NCBI GenBank assembly: GCA_029721435.1
Contig: CM056573.1
Coordinates: 192,075,103 to 192,139,102, forward strand
Direction: 5' to 3'
Source of the DNA: Gymnothorax reevesii
Taxonomy: Eukaryota; Chordata; Actinopteri; Anguilliformes; Muraenidae
DNA length: 64,000 nt
Of the stretch, positions 52,887 through 63,694 are shown piece by piece. Both the position numbers and the translations under genes were made by a program. The notes beneath the pieces were generated by a model. The model did not search any database and had not been told where the DNA came from. It worked only from the letters and a program-made list of their open reading frames with translations. How positions within the stretch are numbered: the stretch's first letter is position 1; each line of letters opens with the position of its first letter.

Positions 52887-54440
52887 CAAAACCCAAAACC
52901 AGTGAAGTTGGCATTTTGTGTAAATCGTAAATAAAAACAAAATACAATGATTTGCAAATCCTTTTCAACCTATATTCAATTGAATACACTGCAAAGACAA
53001 GTTACTTAATGTTCGAACAGGTAAACTTTGTAATTTTGCAAACATTAGCTAATTTGGAATTTGATCCCTGCAACATGTTTCAAAAAAGCTGGCACAAGTG
53101 GCAAAAAAGACTGAGAGAGTTGAGGAATGCTCATCAAACACTTATTTGGAACATCCCACAGGTGAACGGGCTAATTGGGAACAGGTGGGTGCCATGATTG
53201 GGTATAAAAGCAGCTTCCCTGAAATGCTCAGTCATTCACAAACAAGGATGGGGCGAGGGTCACCACTTAGTGAACAAATGCGTGAGCTGATTGTCGAACA
53301 GTTTAAAAACAACATTCCTCAATGAGCTATTGCAAGAAATTTAGGGATTTCATCATCTACGGTCCGTAATATTGTCAAAAAGTTCAGAGAATCTGGAGAA
53401 ATCACTGCATGTAAACGACAAGGCCGAAAACCAACATTGAATGCCCGTGGCCGTCACCACACGGGCTCAGGAACACTTCAGAAAACCACTGTCAGTAACT
53501 ACAGTTCGTCGGTACATCTGCAAGTGCAAGTTAAAACTCTACAATGCAAAGCGAAAGCCATTTATCAACAGCTCCCAGAAACGCCGCCGGCTTCTCTGGG
53601 CCCAAGCTCATCTAAAATGGACTGATGCAAAGTGGAAAAGTGTTCTGTGGTCTGACGAGTCCACATTTCAAATTGTTTTTAGAAACTGTGGACGTCGTAT
53701 CCTCCGGACCAAAGAGAGAAAAGAACCATCCGGCCTGTTATAGGCGCAAAGTTCAAAAGCCAGCATCTGTGATGGTATGGGGGTGTATTAGTGCCCAAGG
53801 CATGGGCAACGTACACATATGTGAAAGCATTATTAATGCTGAAAGGGACATACAGGTTTTGGAGCAACATATGTTGCCATCCAAGCAACGTCTTTTTCAT
53901 GGACACCCCTGCTTATTTCAGCAAGACGATGCCAAGCCACATTCTGCACGTGTTACAACAGCATGGCTCCGTAGTAAAAGAGTGCGGATACTAGACTGGC
54001 CTGCCTGTAGTCCAGACCTGTGTCCCATTGAAAATGTGTGGCGCATTATGAAGCGTAAAATACGACAACAGAGACCCCGGACAGTTGAACATCTTAAGCT
54101 GTAGATCAAGCAAGAATGGGAAAGAGTTCCACCTGAAAAGCTTAAAAAATTGGCCTCCTCAGTTCCCAAACGTTTACTGAGTGTCGTTAAAAGGAAAGGC
54201 AATGCAACACAGTGGTAAAAAGGTCCCATGCCAACTTTTTTGCAATGTGTTGCTGCCTTTAAATTCTAAAGTTAATGATTATTTGCAAACAAAAAAAAAA
54301 GTTTCTCAGTTTGAACATTAAACATCTTGTCTTTGCAGTGTATTCAATTGAATATAAGTTGAAAAGGATTTGCAAATCATTGTATTCTGTTTTTATCTAC
54401 GATTTACATAACGTGCCAACTTCACTCATTTTGGGTTTTG
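52887..54440 (+). pseudogene. Tc1-like transposon copy 2, inserted in CR1 copy B
   Basis: 1,554 bp, same family as 35660-37726: TIR starts CAAAACCCAAAACCAGTGAA (then GTTGGCA). Transposase plus strand from ATG 53249: GRGSPLSEQMRELIVEQ, then a stop in place of Gln at 53322. A deletion near 53455 removes the linker after GRKPTLNARG. All three catalytic positions are still readable: WSDES near 53648, FQQDDAKPH near 53918 and PIENVW near 54026. Frameshifts near 53720 and a stop at 54102 (TAG where TAC is in copy 1). Right flank TA; left flank reads GA where TA is expected. Confidence 0.92.
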
Positions 54441-54552
54441 TAGAATCATCTGCAAATTTAACTAATCTGCTCCCGCCATTCCTATCAAAGTCATTAATGT
54501 AGATGAGGAACAGCAGGGGTCCCAACACTGATCCCTGGGGGACGCCAGGGTT
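54441..54552 (-). pseudogene. CR1-clade LINE copy B, RT active-site piece
   Basis: Minus strand [20 protein letters not shown] then RLVKFADDS, ending at the Tc1 right end. The active-site Ala-Asp-Asp is intact, and the next codons (TKLGGLANT type) are on the other side of the Tc1 at 52886. The copy is 5'-truncated at about 54552. Confidence 0.85.
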
Positions 54553-55059
54553 TTGCTTATTGCATTTGAATATTGTCCATTGACTTTGAAAATGAAATGT
54601 CAAACAGCATTTCATTATCATTCGATTATGGTCATAGATTTCCTATATGTGTGTGTGAAAATGGAAATGCTAATTGGATTAATGCATTTTCAATTTAATA
54701 TTGTCTCCAATAACTCATTCATAAGTGGAAAATTATAATGCAATAGTGGGATAACATTTTCATTTGAATACCCCATGGGACCCCATAGGCATGCGGTGCT
54801 GATTGAATGCGCAAATATATTAACAAAGATGTACTTTGAAGACTATATTATACTTGGATATCCTGAAAGCTTCTCAAACCACTATAATTAAAGATATCAG
54901 CTAAAATGCAAATGCCTTTGTTGGACCACTGAGGGTAAAAGGGGGAGTTACCAGTGAGCAAACTATGGTTATGAAATATGGGGGAGTGGCGATGCCACTT
55001 CTTTTCTGATCTACTATGTTTCTCCGCTTACCTCCAGGTCATTATCAAATGTGAGACTA
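54553..55059. other. no gene recognised
   Basis: AT-rich, no recognisable coding domain or element terminus. Confidence 0.4.
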
Positions 55060-55800
55060 TGGGTCCAAAATGTAATGTACAGTGCCGGACTGGGATGCCA
55101 TAGGAGATGAGATCTTACAGTCTGAAGGGAGAAACCAGTGATTCCTCAAGTGGGCGCCAGGAGACTCGGGCAGTAGGATCAGGCCATGCGGAAAGGGGGC
55201 GTAATGTGAAGGATTGGGCATGTAACTTAAAGTCAGGAAGAGACAAGCCCCCAACCGACTTTTCACGCTGTGAAACTGACAATTTAATGCGTGTGCCTCT
55301 CCCTTTTCAGTTGTATTTTCAACAAATAGCCTGAAATTTGTCCCAGTATCCAACAGGGGGCGGTAAAGGGATCATTGATCCAATTAAGTTAATATGTGGT
55401 AGGACATTCATTTTTAAAACATAAAAAAAAAGCATGTGAAGAGCTGGGGAGAGATGTCCAATCAGATAAGTTTGTATTAATCTGTTTAAAAATATTGTTA
55501 TAGTTGTCATTTACTATATTATTTAAGGTAGGATATATTGTAATACCCAGATATTTGAAGCAATGGGCAAAAGGTATCAGCGATGGCAAAGGGATAGAGT
55601 CTACAGAGAAGTTTAGGGGAAGAAGAGATGATTTTTGCCAATTTGTTTTGTAACCTGATATTCTGTAAAATTTTTCAAAGGGGGCCATAATATGTGGTAA
55701 AGATCTGGATGGGTTGTTGATAAACCGTAAAATATAATCCGTATGTGATAGATCTGCATCTGTAGCATCTGTATATAGATCTGTAATATCTCTCTCTTAG
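55060..55800 (-). pseudogene. L1-like LINE, post-RT fragment
   Basis: Minus strand from 55690: FYRISGYKTNWQKSSLLPL, IPFAHCFKYLGITIYPTLNN and FKQINTNLSDWTSLPSSSHA, then NVLPHINLIGSMIPLPPP, and further down, in broken frames, the Gly-Gly-Leu-Ser-Leu-Pro-Asp-Phe block. These are the region after the RT active site in L1/Tx1-like ORF2 proteins. Truncated at both ends and with several frameshifts. It is distinct in sequence from the L1 pieces at 10-19.5 kb. Confidence 0.75.
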
Positions 55801-56920
55801 ACATGCAGGTGCTTCCCCTGAGGAAACGGAAGTGATTCTGAGTCCTCAGAGAGAACTTCTCTGTCTAACGGGCAGTGTCATGATGATAATGCGTATAATA
55901 ATAATGTGCCACATTTACAACACATTTATTTTATTTTACATGATAGATTTGGATAGTTCTATTACAGGCCAGTAGTGAAGCATGTATGTTGCAATAAAAG
56001 CACATAGCATCAGAGAGCGAAATGGATGCGTAGCACTTTAAGCCACATTTTAAAGTAAATATTTGTGCTAGCCATGAGCAAGAAAAAAAATATCCACACT
56101 GTTATCCTGGAACCAACAGCATTTAACAGAGGAAACTTTAACCAGTAAAAGCATCCATTGGTTCCTAATTCGTGAAATTGAGGAGACAGTCTTGAAACGG
56201 GCAAGCAAATGACAGTCAGGCCTGTTTTGTGTGATGATGATGTTATGAAGTTGTTATTAAGAGACATTCCACAAGAGATTGACATTTGGTATGCAGTTGA
56301 CCCCCCTGGAATTGAATGAAACTTGGCACATAGGTAGGTATGGGTGTCTAATATAAAAAGCCAAATTTTTAGGCTGGTATCTTACTTTGTCTGCCGATAG
56401 CGCCACTTGGAAGCCATTAAAGTGGCTTAGTTTTGCTGTCAACACCACATTTTAGATCAACGATCATGACTTAAGGATATACGGTACCAAATATGTTATA
56501 GTTTTATCATGACCTTTGTAGAATCTGGAAATGTAAGTGACAAATGGCTGATAAACTTGGTGCAGAGCCAGGCCAAATAGCTATTAAACTTTTGTGGACC
56601 TCCCCAGGATGCTCGCTCAGCCTGCATGTGGAAGGTGTCGATGGTCTTTCTGTTACTCTGTACGGTGCGGTAGTTGCAAAGCTCTGGCTGACACAATGCC
56701 CCTGAGGGAGTCATATTACTGTCCTCAGTCTTAAGTTGAAGTCCAGCTATATTAATCTGTTTAAAATAATCTAAACCTCTGGGAACTTCATAATATGCTT
56801 ATAGGTGCAATATTCTGCAAAGAAATCACTTCTGTACTTATAATCCAATTTACCCATATACTAATACATCTCAAGGCTTTTTCATGACAACTGCATCTTA
56901 TTAGTACATATTCCTATCAT
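55801..56920. other. no gene recognised
   Basis: About 1.1 kb without identifiable domain, repeat or terminus; contains a short ATAATG/ATAATA microsatellite-like tract near 55880-55905. Confidence 0.4.
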
Positions 56921-57412
56921 GTTTCGTCTTGTTATTCTCGGGGGAATCCAAGGAGTTGAATGAAGTATGTTTCATTCCCTTTGAAATTATGGTTCATTCC
57001 CTTTTGGGAACTCCTGAAAATTGGTCAGAATCCTCTCGAGTAATCGCCTTATTCTCCTCTCTCAGCTAAATCGCTTTATTACATCCTCCAAATTGTGGAA
57101 ACCCAAAAACCAGATGCGACCCCCCTTCCAGGGTATTCATGCCATGCAGCCTGGATCAAAGACGTGGTTTGGCTTAAAGGAAAGAGAAAAAATCCATTCT
57201 GGGAGAATCCTATCCGATCTCTCCCCGCCTGTGTGAGCGCGTGTGCATCTTTTCCTCCAGGTATGACTTCATTCTCTCTTTCTGAATTGTGTGTAACTTG
57301 TAATTGGCTTAACGTTGATTTGTTTGATTTAAGCTTTAGCCTACCTGGTGAATAAATTATTGTTATTCTTGTTAAGCATGCGTGGTCTCCGTGACTCTTA
57401 ACACTTGTACAT
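56921..57412 (+). mobile_element. LTR-like sequence (tentative)
   Basis: The right part GTGAATAAATTATTG, then TGCGTGGTCTCCGTGACTCT and TAACA resembles a polyadenylation signal followed by a retroviral-type U5 that ends in CA. A TG start is possible at 56921 (TGTTTCGTC). No second copy and no TSD were found. A coding-looking frame inside (57021-57236) has no recognisable domain. Confidence 0.28.
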
Positions 57413-58261
57413 TCTTTCTAGCCCTGTTGCAGCGGGTACCTAGGGGTTTAATCCCAACCGAGAACTGACTGGCCAGTGGCCCGGTATGGGAATTGGTTTT
57501 ATTAAATTGGAGAGACAATCATGATCTACTTACATAAAGGGTGTATGTATTGCCGGTTCTGGGATTTTAGCCTTAAGGAAACCTGTGGATGAAAAGTCAG
57601 GTATCTGTTAAAATTCCCTGAAGGAACCCATGGGCTTGCATAGATCTGGGTTTGCTGTATTCACGCCAAAAGATGCTGTTGCAGTGATGGTTGACTTCCA
57701 ACCTCTAATCTAATCGACGAACCTAGGATCCGGTAACAATGCTAATTCCCGGGAGTTAGTTAGTGATGGCTTTTGTCTCCGAAGAGTTTGAGGTGTAGTC
57801 ACTTCGAGATCCATGCATGTTTTCCCTAGATTATGAACTTTAATTTTAATTTGGAGTCAGATATTTAATGAGGTTATAACTAAATTTGGTATTCTAAATG
57901 TAATATGGAGTCAGATTAACTATAACCGCTGTGTTTTTGTGCCCCGTTCTTTGAACGGAGAAAATATAAAAATATTGAAAATAGAGTTCCAAAAACACAA
58001 CAAACAGCATTTCCCACCAAAGTACATACCTGGGTGACTGAGAAAATATACTGCAAACATGCACCAAAATCGATTTCGACCATCTTTCCAGCTGTCCATT
58101 GCACTAACCCAGCAAGATACCAAGGTACTATTCACTGAAAATTATAGTTTTGTAGTGAGTAAACCCATAATAAAGCATTCTAGATTGGTATATGTCTGGG
58201 ATAATATTTTATTTCCATTTTCAATTTTTATTGTTATTTTTCAAATAATTCTGGCTCAATA
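57413..58261. other. no gene recognised
   Basis: No domain or repeat recognised up to the ATGTT-repeat 3' end of the CR1 at 58262. Confidence 0.4.
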
Positions 58262-59159
58262 ACTTAGTTAACATAACATAACATAACATGAATGGCAAGA
58301 ACAGGCTGTTCTGCCCAACTAAGCTCGCCAGTTTCTTTATACTATATTGTGAATATATCCCTTCAGATACTCAATGACTCAATGGTATCTAGCTTTAAGT
58401 CAAGCCTGCTCTTGAAAACCCCCACGGTCTCTGCCTCAACAATATGGTCAGGCAAGCTATTCCACATTGAAATTACTCTTTGGGTGAAGAAATATTTCCG
58501 AATATCAGTGCTAAATTTACCTTTGGTCAACTTCCATTTGTGGCCCCGAGTTCTACTAACTTGGTCGAAGGAATCCTACATCATTCACTTTGTTAATCCC
58601 TTTAACATATTTATAGACCTCAATCAAATCACCCCTGAGTCTCCTTTTCCTAAGACTAAAGAGATTAAGGATCTTCAGCCTCTTCTCATAGCTCTCATCT
58701 TTTATACCTGGAATAAGCTTGGTGGCTCTTCTCTGAACTTTCTCTAGAGTCTCTATATCTTTTTTAAAGTATGGTCCCCAGAACTGTACACAATACTCCA
58801 GATGTGGTCTGACGAATGTGTTTTACAAAAGAAGAATCACCTCCTTAGATTTGTACTCAATACTTTTGGCAATGTATCCCAGCATCCGATTAGTTTTTTC
58901 AACTGCTACAGCACAATGGCTAGAGCCTGTGAGGGTTTGGTCAACAATCACTCCCAGATCTTTCTTGTGTGCAGCACATTCCAGTTTTAAACCTCCCATG
59001 AAGTAATTCCGTCTAATGTTTTTATTACCTACATGTACAGCTTTACATTTTGCGAGATTAAATTTCATTTGCCACATTTCTGGCCAATTCTGGATTTTAT
59101 CCAAATCATCCTGAATCACTTTAGTGGACCCTAAAGTATTTGCCAAACCTCCCAATTTA
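58262..59159 (-). pseudogene. CR1-clade LINE copy C, 3' half with intact tail
   Basis: Minus strand: GGLANTLGSTKVIQDDLDKI, QMKFNLAKCKAVHVGNKNIR, KDLGVIVDQTLTGSSHCAVA, RMLGYIAKSIEYKSKEVILL then one stop, followed by the C-terminal CR1 blocks and a 3' UTR. The end is marked by tandem ATGTT units (58269-58288 on the plus strand as AACAT repeats); CR1 elements typically end in such short direct repeats and not in poly-A. It continues upstream at 60729 across the Tc1 insertion. Confidence 0.9.
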
Positions 59160-60728
59160 CAAAACCCAAAACCAGTGAAGTTGGCACATTATCTAAATTG
59201 TAGATAAAAACAGAATACAATGATTTGCAAATCCTTTTCAACTTATAATCAACTGAATACACTGCAAAGACAAGATGTTTAATGTTCAAACTGAGAAACT
59301 TTTTTTTTTGTTGCAAATAATCATTAACTTAGAATTTAAAGGCAGCAACACATTGCAAAAAAGTTGGCACAGGGGCCTTTTTACCACTGTGTTACATCGC
59401 CTTTCCTTTTAACGACAGTAAACGTTTGGGAACTGAGGAGACCAATTTTTGAAGCTTTTCAGGTGGAACTCTTTCCCATTCTTGCTTGATGTACAGCTTA
59501 AGTAGTTCAACTGTCCGGGGCCTCCGTTGTCGTATTTTATGCTTCATAATGCGCCACGCATTTTGGGAGACAGGTCTGGACTATAGGCAGGCCAGTCTAG
59601 TACCCGCACTCTTTTACTACAGAGCCATGCTGTTGTAACACGTGCAGAATGTGGCTTTGCATTGTCTTGCTGAAATAAGCAGGGGTGTCCATGAAAAAGA
59701 TGTTGCTTGGATGGCAACATATGTTGCTCCAAAACCAGTATGTACCTTTCAGCATTAATGATGCCTTCACATATGTATAAGTTGCCCATGCCTTGGGCAA
59801 TAATACACCCCCATACCATCACAGATGCTGGCTTTTGAACTTTGCGCCAATAACAGTCCGGATGGTTCTGTTCCTCTTTGGTCCAGAGGACACGACGTCC
59901 ACAGTTTCCAAAAACAATTTGAAATGTGGACTCGTTAGACCACAGAACACTTTTCCACTTTGCATCAGTCCATCTTAGATGAGCTTGGGCCCAGCGAAGC
60001 CGGTGGCGTTTCTGGATGCTGTTGATAAATGGCTTTCACTTTGCATTGTAGAGTTTTAATTTGCACTTGCAGATGTAGCGACGAACTGTAGTTACTGACA
60101 GTGGTTTTCTGAAGTGTTCCTGAGCCCGTGTGGTGATGTTCTTTACACACCGATGTCGGTTTTTGATGCAGTACCGCCTGAGGGATCGAAGGTCACGGGC
60201 ATTCAATGTTGGTTTTTGGCCTTGTCGCTCACGTGCAGTGATTTCTCCAGATTCTCTGAACCTTTTGACAAAATTACGGACTGTAGATGATGAAATCCCT
60301 TAATTTCTTGCAATAGCTCATTGAGGAATGTTGTTTTTAAACTGTACGACAATCGGCTCACGCATTTGTTCACAAAGTGGTGACCCTCGCCCCATCCTTG
60401 TTTGTGAATGACTGAGCATTTCAGGGAAGCTGCTTTTATACCCAATCATGGCACCCACCTGTTCACAATTAGCCCATTCACCTCTGGGATGTTCCAAATA
60501 AGTGTTTTTTGCCACTTGTGCCAGCTTTTTTGAAACATGTTGCAAGCATCAAATTCCAAATGAGCTAATACTTGCAAAAATTTACAAAGTTTACCTGTTC
60601 GAACATTAAGTAACTTGTCTTTGCAGTGTATTCAATTGAATATAGGTTGAAAAGGATTTGCAAATCATTGTATTCTGTTTTTATTTACGATTTACACATC
60701 GTGCCAACTTCACTGGTTTTGGGTTTTG
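59160..60728 (-). pseudogene. Tc1-like transposon copy 3, inserted in CR1 copy C
   Basis: 1,569 bp, same family as the copies at 35.7 and 52.9 kb but on the minus strand. TIR ends CAAAACCCAAAACCAGTGAA and complement, with perfect TA duplication (59158-59159 and 60729-60730). The transposase is dead: a stop after FKNNIPQ, a second within the HTH, the first catalytic Asp changed to Asn (WSNES, near 59935), and a small deletion that removes the catalytic Glu segment (PIENVW becomes PKMRGAL near 59555). The middle Asp (FQQDNAKPH) is kept. Confidence 0.93.
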
Positions 60729-60730
60729 TA

Positions 60731-62880
60731 GTATCATCTGCAAATTTAACCAATCTTCTCTCAATATTCCTATCAAGGTCATTAATGTAGATGAGGAACA
60801 GCAGGGGTCTCCACATCGATCCCTGGGGGACGCCACTCCCCACCATACCTAGCTCAGATGAGATACCACTGACCACAACTCATTGTGTTCTGTCCTGTAA
60901 CCAGTTTTGAATCCACTCCAGAATACCTCCTGTAACTCAAATGGAGCTTATTTTAAAAAGTAGTCTCTTATGTGGTACTGCATCGAATGCTTTCTGAAAA
61001 TCCAAGTATATGATGTCATAAGCCCTGCTCTGGTCATAAGTCTTGGTGGCCTCTTCAAAAAATTCCAGAAGGTTTGTTAGGTATGACCTTCCCTTCCGAA
61101 AACCATGTTGGCTATCCCTCACGATACTGTTATGTTCAAGAAATAAGTCCAGCTCATCTTTTACGATAGATTCCAATATTTTGCATGCAAGGCAAGTTAA
61201 ACTGACTGGCCTGTCATTTCCTGGCTCGATACGGTCCCCTTTCTTATATATTGGTATTATATTGCCCCGTTTCCAATCATTTGGCATTTCTCCAATTTCT
61301 AAAGACTGTCTGAAGATGGCGGATAGAGGCTTAAAGAAGTTCTCACTAACTTCCCTGAGCACTCTGGGATATAAGCCATCAGGACCCGCCACCTTATCTG
61401 CCTTTAGCAACTTGTCTAATACTTAGTTATCCCGAACCTCAATTTCCGCTATATAATCTTGAGCATTTAACATGCCCTCTGGCCTAATAAAGACCCCCTC
61501 TGAGGTAAAATTCTCAACAAAGTTACTCCTTAAGGCAGGGGTGTCAAACTGACCCGTAAACGGGCCAAGAGGCTGCAGGTCTTCAATCCTACCAAACAGA
61601 AGCTCACCTGAAAGCACTGTTTTAATGAACTGACCTAGGCCTGCGCAACTGATTAGTTGTATCAGGTGCGCTTCTGCATTGTTGGAGTGAAAACCTGCAG
61701 CGTCTTGGCCTGTTTATGGGTGAGTTTGACACCCCTGCTTTCAGGCATCCGCAATATCCTTTTTATCATATAGCAGCGATCCGTTTTTATTCTTTATGCA
61801 CTTAACCTGCTGTTTAACTTTCCTTTTTCTGCTACAGTACTGAAAGAAGCGCTTAGGGTTAGTTTTTGCCCCCTCTGCAATTTGTCTTTCATACAGTCTT
61901 CTAGCATTCCTCAGCTCTTTTTTGACCACAGCCCGCATTTTACAGTATTCAGCCTTAGTGTTCTCATTGTTATTCTTTATGTACATCTTCTAAAGATTCC
62001 TCTTTCCCCTGGAAATCCTACGAATACTTTTGGTTATCCACTGAGGATTCTGCTTTTTCAGCTTACTTTTGGACACCTTTGGAATGAATCTGCACTGTGA
62101 TTCAAATAAAACCCCCTTAAATCTTTCCCACATCTCATTTACAGATTCATTGTCCAGGAGTGTCTCCCATTTTATTTCACTTAAATATGAGCGCATCCTG
62201 TCAAAGTTTGCTCCCCTAAAATCGAAAATTCTTGTTTCTGAATACACCTTTTTAAATTCCCATGAAACATCAAAATTAACAGCAGAGTGATCACTTGTCC
62301 CAAGTGGCTCCAGTACCTCAACATTGCTAATTCTATCAGGGTCATTACAGAGCACCAAGTCTTCTCTCTTGTAAGTTTATTAACATACTGCCCCAAGAAA
62401 TTATCATGTATAACATCAACAAATTCTTCCTCCCCCCTACTCTGTCCTTTCACCATTTCCCAATTGATACCAAGATAATTTAAGTCTCCCATAATAATAG
62501 ACCCTCCACCTCTACAAGCTTGCGTAATCCTCCTAAAAAGCATTTCATTGATTGTACTGTCCAAAACTGGTGGTCGGTAGCATACTCCTATGTTTTAACC
62601 TGTCTCATGTTTGCCAATGAGCCTGACCCAGATATCTTCACAGGGCAAGGAATGTTCAATTTCGGGAATTTCCTGTACATTTATGTTTTCGTTTACATAG
62701 ATTGCTACGCCCCCTTCTCGCCTATTACATCTATCCTTCCTAAAGAGCTTATAACCTGCTATATAATATTCATCTCCCTCCTCTTCCCTTAGCCATGTCT
62801 CTGTAATCCCAACTATGTCCTAGCCCTCACTAATCATAACAGCCTCAAGCTCTGGAAATTTATTTTTAGCCGCGCCCGAC
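60731..62880 (-). pseudogene. CR1-clade LINE copy C, endonuclease and RT part of ORF2
   Basis: Minus strand from about 62790: the endonuclease with GGSIIMGDLNYLGINWEM (GDLN catalytic block) and GTSDHSAVNFDVSWEF (Ser-Asp-His). The linker is FFQYCSRKRKVKQQVKCIKN then GSLLYDKKDIADA. After the hAT MITE comes LNAQDYIAEIEV, then RT: KVAGPDGLYPRVLREV, KRGNIIPIYKKGDRIEPGND, YLDFQKAFDAVPHKRLLF (motif A), GVPQGSM and [20 protein letters not shown] ending at ADDT, where the Tc1 copy 3 lies. Shifts near 62380, 61990, 61740, 61425 and 60940. It is the most complete CR1 here and was used to interpret copies A and B. Confidence 0.9.
61536..61737. mobile_element. hAT-type MITE (202 bp) inside CR1 copy C
   Basis: Ends CAGGGGTGTCAAACTGACCC and GAGTTTGACACCCCTG are the TIRs of a common vertebrate hAT MITE group. 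Flanks CCTTAAGG (61528-61535) and CTTTCAGG (61738-61745) match at six of eight positions, so the TSD is aged. CR1 linker codons continue on both sides. Confidence 0.85.
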
Positions 62881-62921
62881 GAGGTGTCGTGGGTAAACAG
62901 TTTAGCATTGTCTGTCTGACT

Positions 62922-62970
<49 letters not shown>

Positions 62971-63049
62971 TGTCTGTCTGTCTGTCCGTCCGCGCGACAG
63001 CTCAGCCGCCATTGAAGCTAGCCGTCAGCTTCTATCGGGGCAGTCTTCA
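62881..63049. repeat. GT microsatellite and flanking sequence between CR1 ORF2 and ORF1
   Basis: A GT run at about 62922-62968 continues into TCTG and TCCG units to 62990. It lies between the end of CR1 ORF1 and the start of ORF2 on the minus strand. The edges (CCGCGCCCGACGAGGTGTCG) do not look like CR1, so a small insertion that brought the microsatellite is possible. Confidence 0.7.
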
Positions 63050-63694
63050 TTTCCCTATGTGTAACACTCACTAACCTCCCTGCCCCCAAAGTCCCTAGTT
63101 TAAATAATCCTGTGCTACCCTCAACATACGCTGGCCCAGTGCAAAGGTACCCCTCCTGTTCAAGTGCATCTCGTCAGGCTAGAACAGGTCACCCCTGTCC
63201 CAGAAAAAGTTCCAGTGCCACATAAACCTATACCCCTCTTTCCTACACCAGGTTCGTAGCCACGTGTTAAACCTCTCAATAAATTTCTGCTTTCCTCTGC
63301 TTGCACGTGGTACTACTAGAATCCCGGAGAACACTGCCGTTGAGGATCTGCCCCTAAGCCTCTCAGCTAATTCCACAAATTTGCCTTACAGAACCTCAAA
63401 CCTACCCTTACCTATGTCATTTGTCCCAACATGGACTATGACAACTGGATCCCTCCCCGCTCTGGCCAGGAGCTTGTCTGCACGCTCCAGGAGGTCTCCT
63501 ACCTGGGCACCAGGCAGGCAACACACCGTACGAGACTCCTTGTTGCGCAAACCGACTAAGCTATCTATTCCTCTAAGTATTGAGTCCCCCACTATCAATA
63601 ACTCTCTTTTCTGAGGGATAGAGGCCAACAGGGTGCCCTGCTGCTCATCAGTCCCCTCACTCTCAGGGTCAGGGGCCAAGTCAAGTTCCTGCAA
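63050..63694 (-). pseudogene. CR1 copy C ORF1 with GDSL/SGNH-esterase-like domain
   Basis: Minus strand: RELLIVGDSILRGIDSL has the Gly-Asp-Ser block with the nucleophile serine, then CCLPGAQVGDLLERADKL, VVIVHVGTNDIGKG (the Gly-Thr-Asn-Asp block), SGILVVPRASRGKQKFIERF, WCRKEGYRFMWHWNFFWDRG, and after a stop near 63180 PDEMHLN, the Asp-x-x-His block. These are the conserved blocks of the esterase-like domain known in ORF1 proteins of CR1-type LINEs. Shifts near 63385. Lies upstream of ORF2 in the same orientation, as expected. Confidence 0.82.

Noticed and set aside
62889..63074. Plus-strand 61-codon open frame with Val/Cys repeats
   Set aside because: It is a translation of the GT microsatellite.
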